DNA of 64,000 bases from Natronoarchaeum rubrum (GCF_024494695.1 NZ_JANHDP010000002.1:1-64000); one strand, 5' to 3'. Counted from the first letter of the stretch, positions 50,245-59,284 are shown. A program made the numbers and translations. The notes: generated from the sequence alone by a model not told the origin.

Positions 50245-51423
50245 TCAGAAACGGCTCTGCATGATCTCGAGGGCCTCCTCGCGATCGTCCCACTCGACGA
50301 AGACGGCGACGCTGGTCGCGCTGGTGATCACGTCCAGCAGGTTGATCTCGGCCTCGGTGAGCGGGTTGACGATCTCGGAGAGGACGCCGGGCTGGTTCGG
50401 CAGCTCGCCGCCAGTGATCCGGATCACGGCGACGCCGTCCTCGACGGTGACGCTGGAGAGTGGTTCCTGATCGATGACCTCGCGGTGGAGCACGGCTTCG
50501 GCGTCCTCGGCGAGCGTCTCGTCGACGTAGAAGGTGACCGAGTCCATCCCCGAGGCGATGGCGTCGACGTTGACGTCGGCCTCGCCCAACGCGGTCGTGA
50601 GTTCCTGGAGCACGCCGGAGCTGTTGCGGATCGCGCGGCCGGCGACGGTCATGCAGGCCAGGGGCTGATCGCGCATGTCGACGAGGCTGGAGAACTCGCC
50701 TTCGATGCGGGTGCCGCCGGTCAGCAGGTCGCCGTGCTGGTAGTGGACGACGCGGACGCCCATGTTCCCCTCCTTGTACGCCAGCGCGGAGGGCGCGACG
50801 ACCTCGGCGCCGCGGAACGAGAGGTTTCGAAGCTCGTCGACGGTGATCTCGCCGACGTTGCGTGCGCCCTCGACGACGCGGGGGTCGCCGGTCATGACGC
50901 CCTCGACGTCGGTGACGATCACGACTTCGTCGGCCTGCATGTACTTGCCCAGCATCACGGCGGTGGTGTCGCTCCCGCCGCGGCCGAGCGTCGTGACGCT
51001 CCCGTCGTGAGCCTCCGCCAGAAAGCCGGTGATGACGGGGACGACGCCGTCCATCTGGTCGGCGATCTCCAGTGCGCGCTCGCGGCTGGCCTCGACGTCG
51101 ACCTCGCCGGCGGCGTCGGTCAGCACCGGCCAGAGGTCGCTGCCCGGTTCGAGGAACATCGCCTCGACGCCGCGGGCCGCCAGCGCGGCCTTGAGCATCC
51201 GGACGCTCGTGCGCTCGCCCATGCTGACGATCTCGGCGCGGTCGGCGGGCTCGGTCTCGAAGGAGATCTCGTCCAGCAACTCGTCGGTCGTCGACCCCAT
51301 CGCGCTGGCGACGACGGCGATCTCGTGGCCCTCCTCGACGGCCTTGGCGATCGAGTCGGCGGCGCGATCGATCCGGTCCCCGCTCCCCAGGCTGGTCCCC
51401 CCGAACTTCGCGACTACGCGCAT
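50245..51423 (-). CDS. lysC: Aspartate kinase
   Basis: A 392-residue enzyme that phosphorylates aspartate, the first step to lysine, threonine and methionine. It begins VVAKFGGTSLGSGDRIDRAA, the signature of the family. The catalytic domain includes GFLAEAHDGSVTTLGRGGSD and TDVEGVMTGDPRVVEGA. Two ACT domains at the C-terminus (VAGRAIRNSSGVLQELTTAL; IRITGGELPNQPGVLSEIVN) bind feedback inhibitors. Start 51423 follows the conserved MRVVAKFGG. It lies in the conserved origin-proximal block of haloarchaea. Confidence 0.96.
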   Translation of the reverse strand: MRVVAKFGGTSLGSGDRIDRAADSIAKAVEEGHEIAVVASAMGSTTDELLDEISFETEPADRAEIVSMGERTSVRMLKAALAARGVEAMFLEPGSDLWPVLTDAAGEVDVEASRERALEIADQMDGVVPVITGFLAEAHDGSVTTLGRGGSDTTAVMLGKYMQADEVVIVTDVEGVMTGDPRVVEGARNVGEITVDELRNLSFRGAEVVAPSALAYKEGNMGVRVVHYQHGDLLTGGTRIEGEFSSLVDMRDQPLACMTVAGRAIRNSSGVLQELTTALGEADVNVDAIASGMDSVTFYVDETLAEDAEAVLHREVIDQEPLSSVTVEDGVAVIRITGGELPNQPGVLSEIVNPLTEAEINLLDVITSATSVAVFVEWDDREEALEIMQSRF

Positions 51424-51651
51424 CGTACCACCCGATCGTTCGTGCGACTGTGGCTCATGGGGACCGATAACCAAGGGGAGCAAATAACTGTGTCCATCCG
51501 AACCCGTCCCAACCAGTCGTTCGTGAAGAATTCCGCCGCCAGAACGGACGGTTCCGAACGTACGTCAAGCGTCCGAGGGGCTGCGGTCGGCGTCGCGGTG
51601 ATGCAGTAGTGCGACGCAAACGGTTTATCCGTGTGCGGCGTTACCACACGA

Positions 51652-52083
51652 ATGATGGAGATCCGGGACGCTGTCGAGGCAGACGCGAGCGCGCTCGCGG
51701 CGATCGCCGACTCGCCGACGGACGTGATGCGTAACCTCGTCCACGACCGCACGGTCCGCGTCGCCGAGGCCGAGGCCGTGGCGTCGGATCCCGATGCCGA
51801 CGCGGGCGACGCCGGTCGCGAGGAGCTGCTCGGGTTCGTCAGTTTCGACGCGAAAGAAGACACCGTCCACGTGACCCAGTTAGACGGTACCGGCGACGCC
51901 TGCGAGCAGTTGCTGGGCGAGCCGATTCGGTTCGCGCGCCAAGAATCCATGAACGTCGAGTTGCTGGCACCCGACTCCGAGCCGACTGTCGCCGACGCCG
52001 CCGAGTCGCTGGGCTTTACCGAGCGTGGCCAGGGGCCGCGGTTCAGCGGGACGCCGACGGTTCGCTATCGGCTCGAACCGTAG
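51652..52083 (+). CDS. GNAT-like N-acetyltransferase
   Basis: A 143-residue protein beginning MMEIRDAVEADASALAAIAD. The layout fits a short haloarchaeal GNAT-related family: RDAVEADASALAAIAD, ADSPTDVMRNLVHDRTVRVA near residue 22 and the closing DAAESLGFTERGQGPRFSGT, with a weak central CoA loop (LLGEPIRFARQESMNVELL). It is not certain that it has acetyltransferase activity. A GTTTAT box about 30 bp upstream, with a GTGTG/CACAC pair just before the start, could be a promoter and weak operator. ATG 51655 is an equal alternative start. Confidence 0.75.
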   Translation: MMEIRDAVEADASALAAIADSPTDVMRNLVHDRTVRVAEAEAVASDPDADAGDAGREELLGFVSFDAKEDTVHVTQLDGTGDACEQLLGEPIRFARQESMNVELLAPDSEPTVADAAESLGFTERGQGPRFSGTPTVRYRLEP

Positions 52084-52158
52084 CTCCAGTCGAAACGTTG
52101 GGGATAGATCGCACGCCGTGGTCGATCGGGGCCGGCGAATTAGTCGACAGTGTCGCCC

Positions 52159-53874
52159 TCAGGCGAACTTCCGGATCGTCACGTCGAGCGTGTCCAGATC
52201 GACGACCGGCGCGTACGCGGTGTCGGGGTCGATGTTGACGCTCTTCTGGAACTCGGTCTGGGCCTGCCAGCAGCCCGAGTTGATCGCGAGCACGTTGTGG
52301 TACTTCCCGTAGCCGAGCTTGTGAACGTGGCCGGTGTGGAAGATGTCGGGCGCCTCGTCGATCACCAGATAGTCCTTCTCCTCGGGCGCCAGTCGCATGT
52401 GACCGCCGTACTGCGGGGCGACGTGGCGCTTCTTGAGGAGGTGGTACATCGCCTTCTGCGGGTCGTCGTAGGTCGCCTTCTCGTCGGGGAACTCGGCGAT
52501 GATCTCGTCAAGCGAGACGCCGTGATACATCAGCACCGAGACGCCCTCGATGGTGACGGTGGATGGATTGCCGGAGATGCGTGCGTCGTGGGCCGACATG
52601 ATCTCCCGGAGCTCCTCGTCGAACCCGGGCTGGGGTTCCGCGAGGCGGACGGCGTCGTGGTTGCCGGGGATCATCACGATCTCGATGTCGCCGGGCACCT
52701 GCTTGAGGTACTCCGAGAACGCCTCGTACTGCTCGTAGATGTCGACGATATCGAGCTCCTCGTCCTGATCGGGGTAGACGCCGACTCCCTCGACCATGTC
52801 GCCGGCGATCAGCAGGTACTCGATGTTCTCGGCCTCGGCGGTGTGGAGCCAGTCGGTAAAGCGCGTCCAGGCGTCGGCCATGAACTCCTGACTGCCGACG
52901 TGGATGTCGCTGATCAGCGCCGCCTGAACGTGGCGGTCGGCGGTCGAGGGCTCGAACGTTCGCGGAACGTCGGGGAAGTACATGCTGTCGACGAACAGGA
53001 TCCCGCCGTCGTCGGCGAGCGTTCCCTCGACGGCGATCACCTCGTCGCAGAGCAGTTCGTCGACCTGATCTGCGAAACGGCGATCCTTCATCACGAGACA
53101 CGGGAAGACCCCGGAGGTGTCTTCGAGTTCGATCAGCCAGTGGCCGCTCGCGGTCGAACGGATGTCGTTGACCATCCCGACGATGGCGGCGTCGCTCCCG
53201 CCGCCCATCGCGTCGAGCGCGTCGGTCGGCCGATGGTTGACGCGCCCGCGGAGCTTGCCGCTCAGGCGCTCGAACCGGTCGCGAAAGACGGTGACGAAGT
53301 CGTCGTACTCGCCGGTCCCCGTCGAGCGGCCGGTGATGTCGTTCCCGATGTCGAGCGATCGCTGCGAGTCGTCGCGCTGGGCGCGGTCGGGGCGAGCCGC
53401 TGCCGCCCCGCCGTCGTCAGACCGTGCAGCGGTCGCTTCGGCGTCGCCCTCCGTAACGGCGTCCGACGCGGTATCGTCCGTGGTAGCACCGGTTGCTGCG
53501 CCCGACTGAGATCCACTCGAAACGGTGCTCTCGTCGGCCGTCTTCCGCGAAGAACCGTTCGACCGCGGCGCCGAATTCGAGTCGCCAGTGTCAGCGTCAA
53601 CCCCCTTCATTTCACCTGGAGGCACACCCGATTCGTCCGGCGATTCTGCCGGCGGTGCTCCACCCGAAACCGGGGGGTCGTCGGTATTCTCTAGCACGGC
53701 CCGGACGTGCTCGGGAGTGATCGTGAGGGCGTCCTCGGGGACAGCCTCGACGACGGCTTCGAGCGCGCGACCGGGGTGGTCGGCCGAGGCGATCAGCGTC
53801 ACCGCCTCGCGATCGGCGTTGAACCCGCGGGTCGCCAGCGCGCGGACGATCCTGGCGGGCGTTTCCAGCGGCAC
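52159..53874 (-). CDS. polD1: DNA polymerase D small subunit DP1
   Basis: A 571-residue subunit (also named PolB/DP1) of the archaeal replicative PolD, with the Mre11-like 3'-5' exonuclease. The calcineurin-like motifs are ALISDIHVGSQEFMADAW near residue 340, LIAGDMVEGVGVYPDQDEEL, MIPGNHDAVRLAEPQPG and MYHGVSLDEIIAE, and RHVAPQYGGHMRLAPEE. A long disordered acidic linker (about 70-185) follows the N-terminal UVR/histone-like segment; an OB-fold domain precedes the catalytic one. The large subunit DP2 is not in this window. Position near the origin is conserved in haloarchaea. Confidence 0.96.
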   Translation of the reverse strand: MPLETPARIVRALATRGFNADREAVTLIASADHPGRALEAVVEAVPEDALTITPEHVRAVLENTDDPPVSGGAPPAESPDESGVPPGEMKGVDADTGDSNSAPRSNGSSRKTADESTVSSGSQSGAATGATTDDTASDAVTEGDAEATAARSDDGGAAAARPDRAQRDDSQRSLDIGNDITGRSTGTGEYDDFVTVFRDRFERLSGKLRGRVNHRPTDALDAMGGGSDAAIVGMVNDIRSTASGHWLIELEDTSGVFPCLVMKDRRFADQVDELLCDEVIAVEGTLADDGGILFVDSMYFPDVPRTFEPSTADRHVQAALISDIHVGSQEFMADAWTRFTDWLHTAEAENIEYLLIAGDMVEGVGVYPDQDEELDIVDIYEQYEAFSEYLKQVPGDIEIVMIPGNHDAVRLAEPQPGFDEELREIMSAHDARISGNPSTVTIEGVSVLMYHGVSLDEIIAEFPDEKATYDDPQKAMYHLLKKRHVAPQYGGHMRLAPEEKDYLVIDEAPDIFHTGHVHKLGYGKYHNVLAINSGCWQAQTEFQKSVNIDPDTAYAPVVDLDTLDVTIRKFA

Positions 53875-54062
53875 GTCTGCTACGATCCGCGCAGTCGGTC
53901 AAAAGCGTGCCGGAACGTCAGGACTGCTTGGCGGATCGGGGGCTACGCGACGGACCGTCGACACTGGCGCCGCGGCTCACGGGCATCGGACGACGTGGAG
54001 CGATCCCGAACGCGGTGAGGAGAGCAGAAAGTTGATCACAGGCGGCGATTTACACGTCTTCA

Positions 54063-55202
54063 ATGACGGACAGCAACGGCGGCGACGGGCCCGACCGCGA
54101 TCCGCCGCCGTCCGGACGCTCCGGCGATGGCCGAGCTGCGGACGACGCCGCCGAAGACGACTCGAACGGAGCAGGGCCGAACTCCGGCGTCGACGAGCGG
54201 TCAGTCGACGATGAACCGTCGTCCGCCGACGGGAACGAAGTGTCCGACGGCGAAAACGAGGCGTCCGGCGACGAGACCGAGGTGTCCGCTGACGAGACCG
54301 AAGTGTCCACCGACGAGAACGAGGGGTCCGCGGCCGAGGATCGCAGCGACGGAACGGACGGGAGCGTCGAACCGAACGGCGGCGGGCCCGCGAGTCCGGA
54401 CGGTGTCGGCGAAGCGGCTGCGGCCGACAAGCCAGCGCCGGAAGCCGACGCGAATGCTGGGACACCGGTTCCCGACCCATCCGAAAATCCGATCGGCTGG
54501 TTCCGCCGGACGGACAACGAGGCGGTGATCGTGTTCAAAGACGTCGCCAGCAGCGTCGGCATCGTCCTCGTGATTGGCCTCGTGCTGTTCGGCGTCAGCG
54601 GCGTCTGGCCGCCGCTGGTCGCCATCGAGAGCGGGAGCATGAACCCTCACATGCAGAAGGGTGACCTCGTCTTTATCATGGAAGAAGACCGTCTGGAGCC
54701 CGACGCCGCAGTCGCGGGGACCGGCGTCGTGACCTACCAGCAGGGCAAGGAAGCCGGCTACAGGACCTTCGGCTCCTACGGCGACGTGATCGTGTTCCAG
54801 CCCAACGGCCAGAGCACGACGCCGATCATACACCGGGCGATGTTCTACGTCGAGGAGGGCGAGAACTGGTACGAGAAGGCCAACAAGAGCAACATCCGGG
54901 CTGACAGCTGCGAGGAGATCGACGCCTGCAGCGCCGAGCACGCCGGGTTCGTAACGAAAGGGGACAATCCCCAGACCAACCAGCAGTACGATCAGGTCGA
55001 CCGTTACCAGATCGTCAAGCCCGAGTGGATCCAGGGGACCGCCGAAGTGCGGCTCCCGTGGCTCGGTTGCATCCGCCTGGAGTTCTCCGGCACGGCGAGT
55101 TGCCGACCGCTGTTCGGCACGGCGCAGCCGGTTTCGCCGGGTGCTATCGGAGATCAACCCGCCCTTTCGTCTCGAACCGCGGTCGCCGCGTCGCGTCCCT
55201 GA
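54063..55202 (+). CDS. Signal peptidase I, Sec11 type
   Basis: A 379-residue membrane serine protease that removes Sec signal peptides. The first 155 residues are an acidic, repetitive segment (EVSADETEVSTDENEG) not found in other domains' enzymes. One hydrophobic anchor (SSVGIVLVIGLVLFGVSGVW, about 160) precedes the catalytic Ser192 in IESGSMNPHMQKGDLVF. The second motif DVIVFQPNG to TTPIIHRAMFYV carries His in place of the bacterial Lys, as in archaeal and ER Sec11; the Asp motif is TKGDNPQTNQQYD. It lies between polD1 and orc1, a conserved haloarchaeal position. Confidence 0.95.
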   Translation: MTDSNGGDGPDRDPPPSGRSGDGRAADDAAEDDSNGAGPNSGVDERSVDDEPSSADGNEVSDGENEASGDETEVSADETEVSTDENEGSAAEDRSDGTDGSVEPNGGGPASPDGVGEAAAADKPAPEADANAGTPVPDPSENPIGWFRRTDNEAVIVFKDVASSVGIVLVIGLVLFGVSGVWPPLVAIESGSMNPHMQKGDLVFIMEEDRLEPDAAVAGTGVVTYQQGKEAGYRTFGSYGDVIVFQPNGQSTTPIIHRAMFYVEEGENWYEKANKSNIRADSCEEIDACSAEHAGFVTKGDNPQTNQQYDQVDRYQIVKPEWIQGTAEVRLPWLGCIRLEFSGTASCRPLFGTAQPVSPGAIGDQPALSSRTAVAASRP

Positions 55203-55451
55203 CCGTCGGTCCAGTTTTTTATCGACGCCCTCTATCGACGCTTGCACTCGTGGAGCGATGCCGCGATCCGATCGCACGAAGCCGTCGATTATGGGGGAGA
55301 TAGCGGTGAAATCGGCGACCCGCGCGGCGACGACGCCGTCGCGCCGCCGCACTGACCGGCGCTCGGTGAGCGGCGTCGAGTAGAAACGAGGGGCTACGGA
55401 TCGAAGTGCGGAGACGAGTGGTACGAATCGAGGCGGGCGAGTCGGGCCGAG

Positions 55452-56942
55452 TTAGTTGTCGAACCGCGCCTGCACGAACGGCTGAACGTCCTCGATGGCG
55501 CCGAGCCGGGAGTCCGACATCAGTACGGCCTCGGTCTCGTCGATCGGGACCGAGAGGCTGATCTCCTTGGTGCGGCCGTACCGCCCTTTCGAGACGACGA
55601 CGGCGTTGACGATGCCGAGCATGTCGAGTTCGCTGATCAGGTCGGTGACCCGCCGCTGGGTGAGCACGTCGGCGTCGATCTCCTCGCAGAGCCGCTTGTA
55701 GATGTTGTACACCTCGCCGGTGTTGACGTTGTGGACGCCGTTTTTCTCCAGCAGGATGATCGAAAAGAGGACGAGCTTCGACTGGGTCGGAAGGGTGCGG
55801 ACGACCTCGACGACGCGGTCGAGTTCGATCTTGTCCTGGGCCTGCCGGACGTGTTCCTCGAGAACCTCCTCGGACTGGTCGCGCTCGGCGAGCTCGCCGG
55901 CGGTTCTGAGAAGGTCGAGCGCGCGGCGCGCGTCGCCGTGTTCCTGTGCGGCGAACGCAGCACACAGCGGGATCACGTCGTCGGTCAGCGCGTCAACCTT
56001 GAATGCCACGTCCGAGCGGTGCTGGAGGATATCCCGCAACTGGTTGGCGTCGTACGGCGGGAACACGATTTCCTCCTCGCCGAGACTGGACTTGACGCGG
56101 GGATCGAGGAAGTCGGTGAACTTCAGGTCGTTGCTGATCCCCATGATCGACACCCGCGAGTTGTCGAGCTCGGAGTTCATCCGCGAGAGGTTGTAGAGCG
56201 TGTCGTCGCCGGACTTCTCGACGAGCTTGTCGATCTCGTCGAGCATGATCACGACCACGCGCTCGCGGTAGTCGACGGCGTCGAAGAAGACGCTGTAGAC
56301 GCGGTCGGTCGGCCAGCCGGTCATCGGCACCTGCTCCATCTCCTCGCGGTCGTCGACCAGTTCGTCGATCCGGTCCTCGACGGCCTCGACCGTCGCGAAC
56401 TCGGCGTCGTCGAGCGCCGATCGGTCGTCTTCGCCGGCGTCGCGCAGATCCCGCAACTCGCCGAGGCGCTCGTCGACGAACGCTTCGTTCTTCTCGATGA
56501 ACTTGTTGGCCAACTGCGCGAGCACGCGGTACTGGGTGTCGGTCACCTCGCAGTTGATGTACTCGACGTTACAGGGAACCTGATACTTCTCCGAGGTGCT
56601 CTCGAGCTCCTGGCTGACGAATTTGGCGCTCGCGGTCTTGCCCGTCCCCGTCTTCCCGTAGATGAGAATGTTCGAGGGCGTCTCGCCCCGGAGCGCGGCG
56701 ACGAGGATCGTCGCCATCTTGTTGATCTGCTCTTTGCGGTGCGGGAGCTCGTGGGGCGTGTACGACGGACGCAGCACCTCCTTGTTCTCGAAGATCGGCT
56801 CGCTGTCGAGCAGGTCGTCGAACAGCCCCTGACTGTCTTCCTCCTCGTCGTCGAGGACGACGTCGTCGAGGTCGACGTCGAACGACCGCGGGCTGTCGCC
56901 CGGGTCGGAAGCGCCGTCGGGAGTGGTGTCGTTGTCGGCCAT
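55452..56942 (-). CDS. orc1: Orc1/Cdc6 replication initiator
   Basis: A 496-residue AAA+ initiator that binds ORB elements and loads the replicative helicase. It has an acidic N-terminus, then YTPHELPHRKEQINKMA, Walker A YGKTGTGKT (95-103), Walker B VVVIMLDEIDKLVEKSGDD, sensor 1 SIMGISNDL and a C-terminal winged helix (VLTQRRVTDLISELDMLGIV). The start at 56942 is supported by the ORB element found just upstream between it and the next in-frame ATG, 57011. The AT-rich origin with ORB repeats lies on its upstream side, so the gene is origin-linked and possibly autoregulated by ORB in its leader. Confidence 0.97.
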   Translation of the reverse strand: MADNDTTPDGASDPGDSPRSFDVDLDDVVLDDEEEDSQGLFDDLLDSEPIFENKEVLRPSYTPHELPHRKEQINKMATILVAALRGETPSNILIYGKTGTGKTASAKFVSQELESTSEKYQVPCNVEYINCEVTDTQYRVLAQLANKFIEKNEAFVDERLGELRDLRDAGEDDRSALDDAEFATVEAVEDRIDELVDDREEMEQVPMTGWPTDRVYSVFFDAVDYRERVVVIMLDEIDKLVEKSGDDTLYNLSRMNSELDNSRVSIMGISNDLKFTDFLDPRVKSSLGEEEIVFPPYDANQLRDILQHRSDVAFKVDALTDDVIPLCAAFAAQEHGDARRALDLLRTAGELAERDQSEEVLEEHVRQAQDKIELDRVVEVVRTLPTQSKLVLFSIILLEKNGVHNVNTGEVYNIYKRLCEEIDADVLTQRRVTDLISELDMLGIVNAVVVSKGRYGRTKEISLSVPIDETEAVLMSDSRLGAIEDVQPFVQARFDN

Positions 56943-56953
56943 CTGTTGATCGT

Positions 56954-56978
56954 CCAACCCCTCTGTTTCGTCTGGAAC
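56954..56978 (-). promoter_or_regulatory. ORB element 1, in the orc1 leader
   Basis: On the minus strand it reads GTTCCAGACGAAACAGAGGG, continuing GTTGG: the haloarchaeal origin recognition box dyad followed by a G-rich end. It lies in the orc1 5' leader, 12 bp before the start codon, and shares a 19-bp core with ORB element 2. Confidence 0.85.
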
Positions 56979-57025
56979 GGACACCCACGGGAACGTCGAA
57001 ATCGGCGTCACACGGCGTAACGAGC

Positions 57026-57035
57026 GTTAATATAC
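57026..57035 (-). promoter_or_regulatory. orc1 promoter TATA box
   Basis: Minus-strand GTATATTAAC, about 85 bp before the orc1 ATG at 56942. Transcription starting near 57003 would give a leader of about 60 nt containing ORB 1, so Orc1 binding may control its own gene. Confidence 0.6.
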
Positions 57036-57445
57036 GGCGAAATGCTCACGGGTGCGTCCAGTTGATGCAGACGAAGCAAAGGTCGAGGAGGGTCTTAAAT
57101 TCTTCCCTCTAGTCCGTCAGTACGAATCGAACGGCCGGGCTACGGCTCGAACGCAGTCGTACGTGGACGTCCAGCTGTCGTCGTTGTCGGACCGGAGTAC
57201 CACCATTCGGACGTTTATCCCGAAGTGTATGATGAATTGACTCTGGCACCGAGGACGAGGTGCTCGCTCACATCGAGATGTGAGACAGTCGGGATCGGGA
57301 TAGACCGAATCACCGTTCGACGACGTCTCGTCGCTCGGGCGGACGCCGTTTCGTTCGGGGGCCACTTCGAGCTGGGCCGTTTCGATCGGAGATCGCAACG
57401 GACCCACAGCCCATACACGATAGACCCCGAAGCCGTCTGCGATAT

Positions 57446-57469
57446 CTCCAGACGAAACAGAGGGGTGGG
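57446..57469 (+). promoter_or_regulatory. ORB element 2
   Basis: CTCCAGACGAAACAGAGGGG followed by TGGG. Its core CCAGACGAAACAGAGGGGT is identical to that of ORB 1 in the orc1 leader but in opposite orientation. Confidence 0.8.
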
Positions 57470-57574
57470 CGGCGTGTTAAGCGCCGTACGCACCGCATAC
57501 GACGGGAGTGCTAACACTCGATCAGTGAGGTCACGGTCGAGTAATTGTCTGCGGTTGTAGATAGTGGGCCGATA

Positions 57575-57600
57575 GTCCACCCGAAGCGAGGGGGTTGTGG
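57575..57600 (+). promoter_or_regulatory. Divergent ORB-like element 3
   Basis: GTCCACCCGAAGCGAGGGGG followed by TTGTGG. It matches the inner ORB pattern GTTCCACCTGAAACGAAGGGG with several changes, so it may be a weak Orc1 site. Confidence 0.55.
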
Positions 57601-57615
57601 CGTGAACGGGGCAGA

Positions 57616-57644
57616 CCCCCCCACCCCTTTGTTTCAGGTGGAAC
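57616..57644 (-). promoter_or_regulatory. ORB element 4, left of the unwinding region
   Basis: Minus strand: GTTCCACCTGAAACAAAGGG followed by GTGGGGGGG. It is the mirror partner of ORB 5; both place their dyad side toward the AT-rich segment and their G-rich end away from it. Confidence 0.85.
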
Positions 57645-57697
57645 GCGGAAAGGCAGGGGAGGGGGTGAGAAAGCCAGCAACGCTTCTAGCGAGGCAA

Positions 57698-57782
57698 ACC
57701 TTTACTATCCATGCAGTAAAACCATACCCGTAGGACAGTAGCAGAGATAGTATTGAGTGGATTAATCTAGTTATAAACTAGA
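57698..57782. other. AT-rich duplex unwinding region of oriC
   Basis: The longest AT-rich piece of the origin, bounded by ORB 4 and ORB 5. It includes TGGATTAATCTAGTTATAAA and a CTAGTT, ATA, AACTAG palindrome at 57767-57781. Assigned as DUE from composition and position, not from measurement. Confidence 0.65.
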
Positions 57783-57857
57783 CGAACGACACAATCGTGA
57801 GACCGTCTCTCGTGATTCTTCCCCGCGCTCGCCCCCTCCCCACCCCACCGTCCTGAC

Positions 57858-57885
57858 GTTCCACCTGAAACGAAGGGGTGGGGGC
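57858..57885 (+). promoter_or_regulatory. ORB element 5, right of the unwinding region
   Basis: GTTCCACCTGAAACGAAGGG followed by GTGGGGGC. It is the best match to a full haloarchaeal ORB in the window and is inverted relative to ORB 4. Confidence 0.88.
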
Positions 57886-58182
57886 CCGTCCGATACGGCT
57901 GTGAACTGCCAGCAACGCCCGTGCCAACGCATCCCACTGGTGGTGCGTTATCGCGCCCCGCGAAATACACTACTACGCCGCTTAGAATAGAAACGACCCA
58001 CAGGAGCCAACGACGACCCACGACCATCCACAACGTGGCTCACATCACCTTCCCGTGCCGGTCGGTAGCCAGCTCGGTCGGTCCAGTAGCACCACCCCCG
58101 CGTTCGCTCTGATTCGAGCACGTGGCAACGAAAAACAATCAGTGACGCAAGTGTATCCAATAATATGGGTGTCTGACGTAGG

Positions 58183-58190
58183 CTTAAGTA
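58183..58190 (+). promoter_or_regulatory. Probable promoter of the oapABC operon
   Basis: CTTAAGTA lies about 60 bp before the oapA start codon and is preceded by AT-rich TAATATGGG. It is a moderate TATA match; the start of transcription would be near 58215. Confidence 0.45.
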
Positions 58191-58248
58191 GCGTGGGGCT
58201 CCTTGTCCGCCATAGCACCTAGCCCACGCGCGGGTGCGGGGTGACAGG

Positions 58249-58890
58249 ATGGGACTGTTCACAGGACTCAAAGATAGTATATCGCGGGTGACGGACCGAC
58301 TCTTCTCCGACGACGAACAGAAGCGGATCGGCATCTACGGGCCGCCTAACGCGGGCAAGACGACGCTGGCCAACCGGATCGCCCGGGACTGGACCGGCGA
58401 CGCGGTCGGCCCCGAGAGCCACGTGCCCCACGAGACGCGCCGGGCGCGCCGCAAGGAGAACGTCGAGATCGAACGCAACGGCCGATCGGTGACGATCGAC
58501 ATCGTCGACACGCCGGGCGTGACGACGAAAGTCGACTACGAGGAGTTCCTCGACTACGACATCGAGGAGGACGACGCCGTCCGCCGGTCTCGCGAAGCCA
58601 CCGAGGGCGTCGCCGAAGCGATGCACTGGCTCCGCGAGGACGTCGACGGCGTGATCTACGTACTCGACAGCACGGAAGACCCGTTCACGCAGGTCAACAC
58701 GATGCTGGTCGGCATCATCGAGAGCCAGGATCTGCCGGTGTTGATCTTCGCGAACAAGATCGACCTGGAGGATTCGAGCGTCCAGCAGATCGCGAACGCC
58801 TTCCCGCAGCACGAGACGGTCGAGCTTTCGGCGCTGGAAGGGAACAACATGGACGAAGTGTACGACAAGATCGCGGAGTACTTCGGATAA
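58249..58890 (+). CDS. oapA: Origin-associated Era-like GTPase OapA
   Basis: A 213-residue small GTPase. The start MGLFTGLKDSISRVTDRLFS is the family opening; G1 is YGPPNAGKTTLANR (about 31-44), G3 IVDTPGVTTK and G4 FANKIDLED, with a G2 Thr region in between. It is translated from 58249 with oapB starting one base after its stop. In haloarchaea this gene sits beside oriC1 and was named origin-associated protein A; its role in replication or cell division is not settled. Confidence 0.92.
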   Translation: MGLFTGLKDSISRVTDRLFSDDEQKRIGIYGPPNAGKTTLANRIARDWTGDAVGPESHVPHETRRARRKENVEIERNGRSVTIDIVDTPGVTTKVDYEEFLDYDIEEDDAVRRSREATEGVAEAMHWLREDVDGVIYVLDSTEDPFTQVNTMLVGIIESQDLPVLIFANKIDLEDSSVQQIANAFPQHETVELSALEGNNMDEVYDKIAEYFG

Positions 58891-58891
58891 C

Positions 58892-59284
58892 ATGCCGGAA
58901 GTGAAAGAACCCGCCGACGGGGTCCAGATCGACCTGATAAGCGGCGAACGGATGGAGGGGATGGCGAGCATGGAGAAGATCCGGATGATCCTAGATAGCG
59001 TCCGGGACAGCAACATCGTCATCCTCGAACAGGGGCTCTCGCCCGACGAGGAGTCGAAGCTCATCGAGGTGACGATGACCGAGATCACCCCCGCCGATCC
59101 CGAGGATTTCAACGGGATCGAGATCGAGACGTACCCGCGCTCGGAGGCCGACAGCACGGGGCTGTTCGGCCGCCTCATGGGCAAGGAAAACGCCTCCAAG
59201 CTGACCGTGATCGGCCCGGCCAACCAGATCGAGACACTCCACAAGGACGAAACGCTGATCAGCGCGCTCGTCTCCCGCCAGTAA
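58892..59284 (+). CDS. oapB: DUF2073 protein OapB
   Basis: A 130-residue protein with the DUF2073 sequence: GVQIDLISGERMEGMASMEK, SVRDSNIVILEQGLSPDEES and the closing LHKDETLISALVSRQ. The blocks GIEIETYPRSEADS and LFGRLMGKENASKLTVIGPA are also conserved. Its stop overlaps the oapC start (TAATG). It always accompanies oapA and oapC near the origin; structures of homologues link it to stability of an archaeal RNase P-associated protein (RPR2/L7Ae type RNA binding in Pyrococcus), but a role in haloarchaea is unknown. Confidence 0.9.
   Translation: MPEVKEPADGVQIDLISGERMEGMASMEKIRMILDSVRDSNIVILEQGLSPDEESKLIEVTMTEITPADPEDFNGIEIETYPRSEADSTGLFGRLMGKENASKLTVIGPANQIETLHKDETLISALVSRQ

Larger units (their letters stand above)
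56943..58248. other. Chromosomal replication origin region (oriC)
   Basis: A 1.3 kb intergenic stretch between orc1 and oapA without a credible protein gene. It carries five ORB-like elements, G-rich or C-rich tracts, and an AT-rich part near 57698-57782 flanked by inverted ORBs. That arrangement, beside orc1 and the oapABC genes, is the haloarchaeal oriC1 pattern. The part 57040-57440 holds no recognised elements. CTAG sites at 57108, 57686, 57767, 57778 and 58219 are frequent here. Confidence 0.88.

Noticed and set aside
57225..57560. Possible 111-residue protein inside the origin region
   Set aside because: No family resemblance, codon use unlike genes here, and it overlaps ORB 2; treated as origin DNA.
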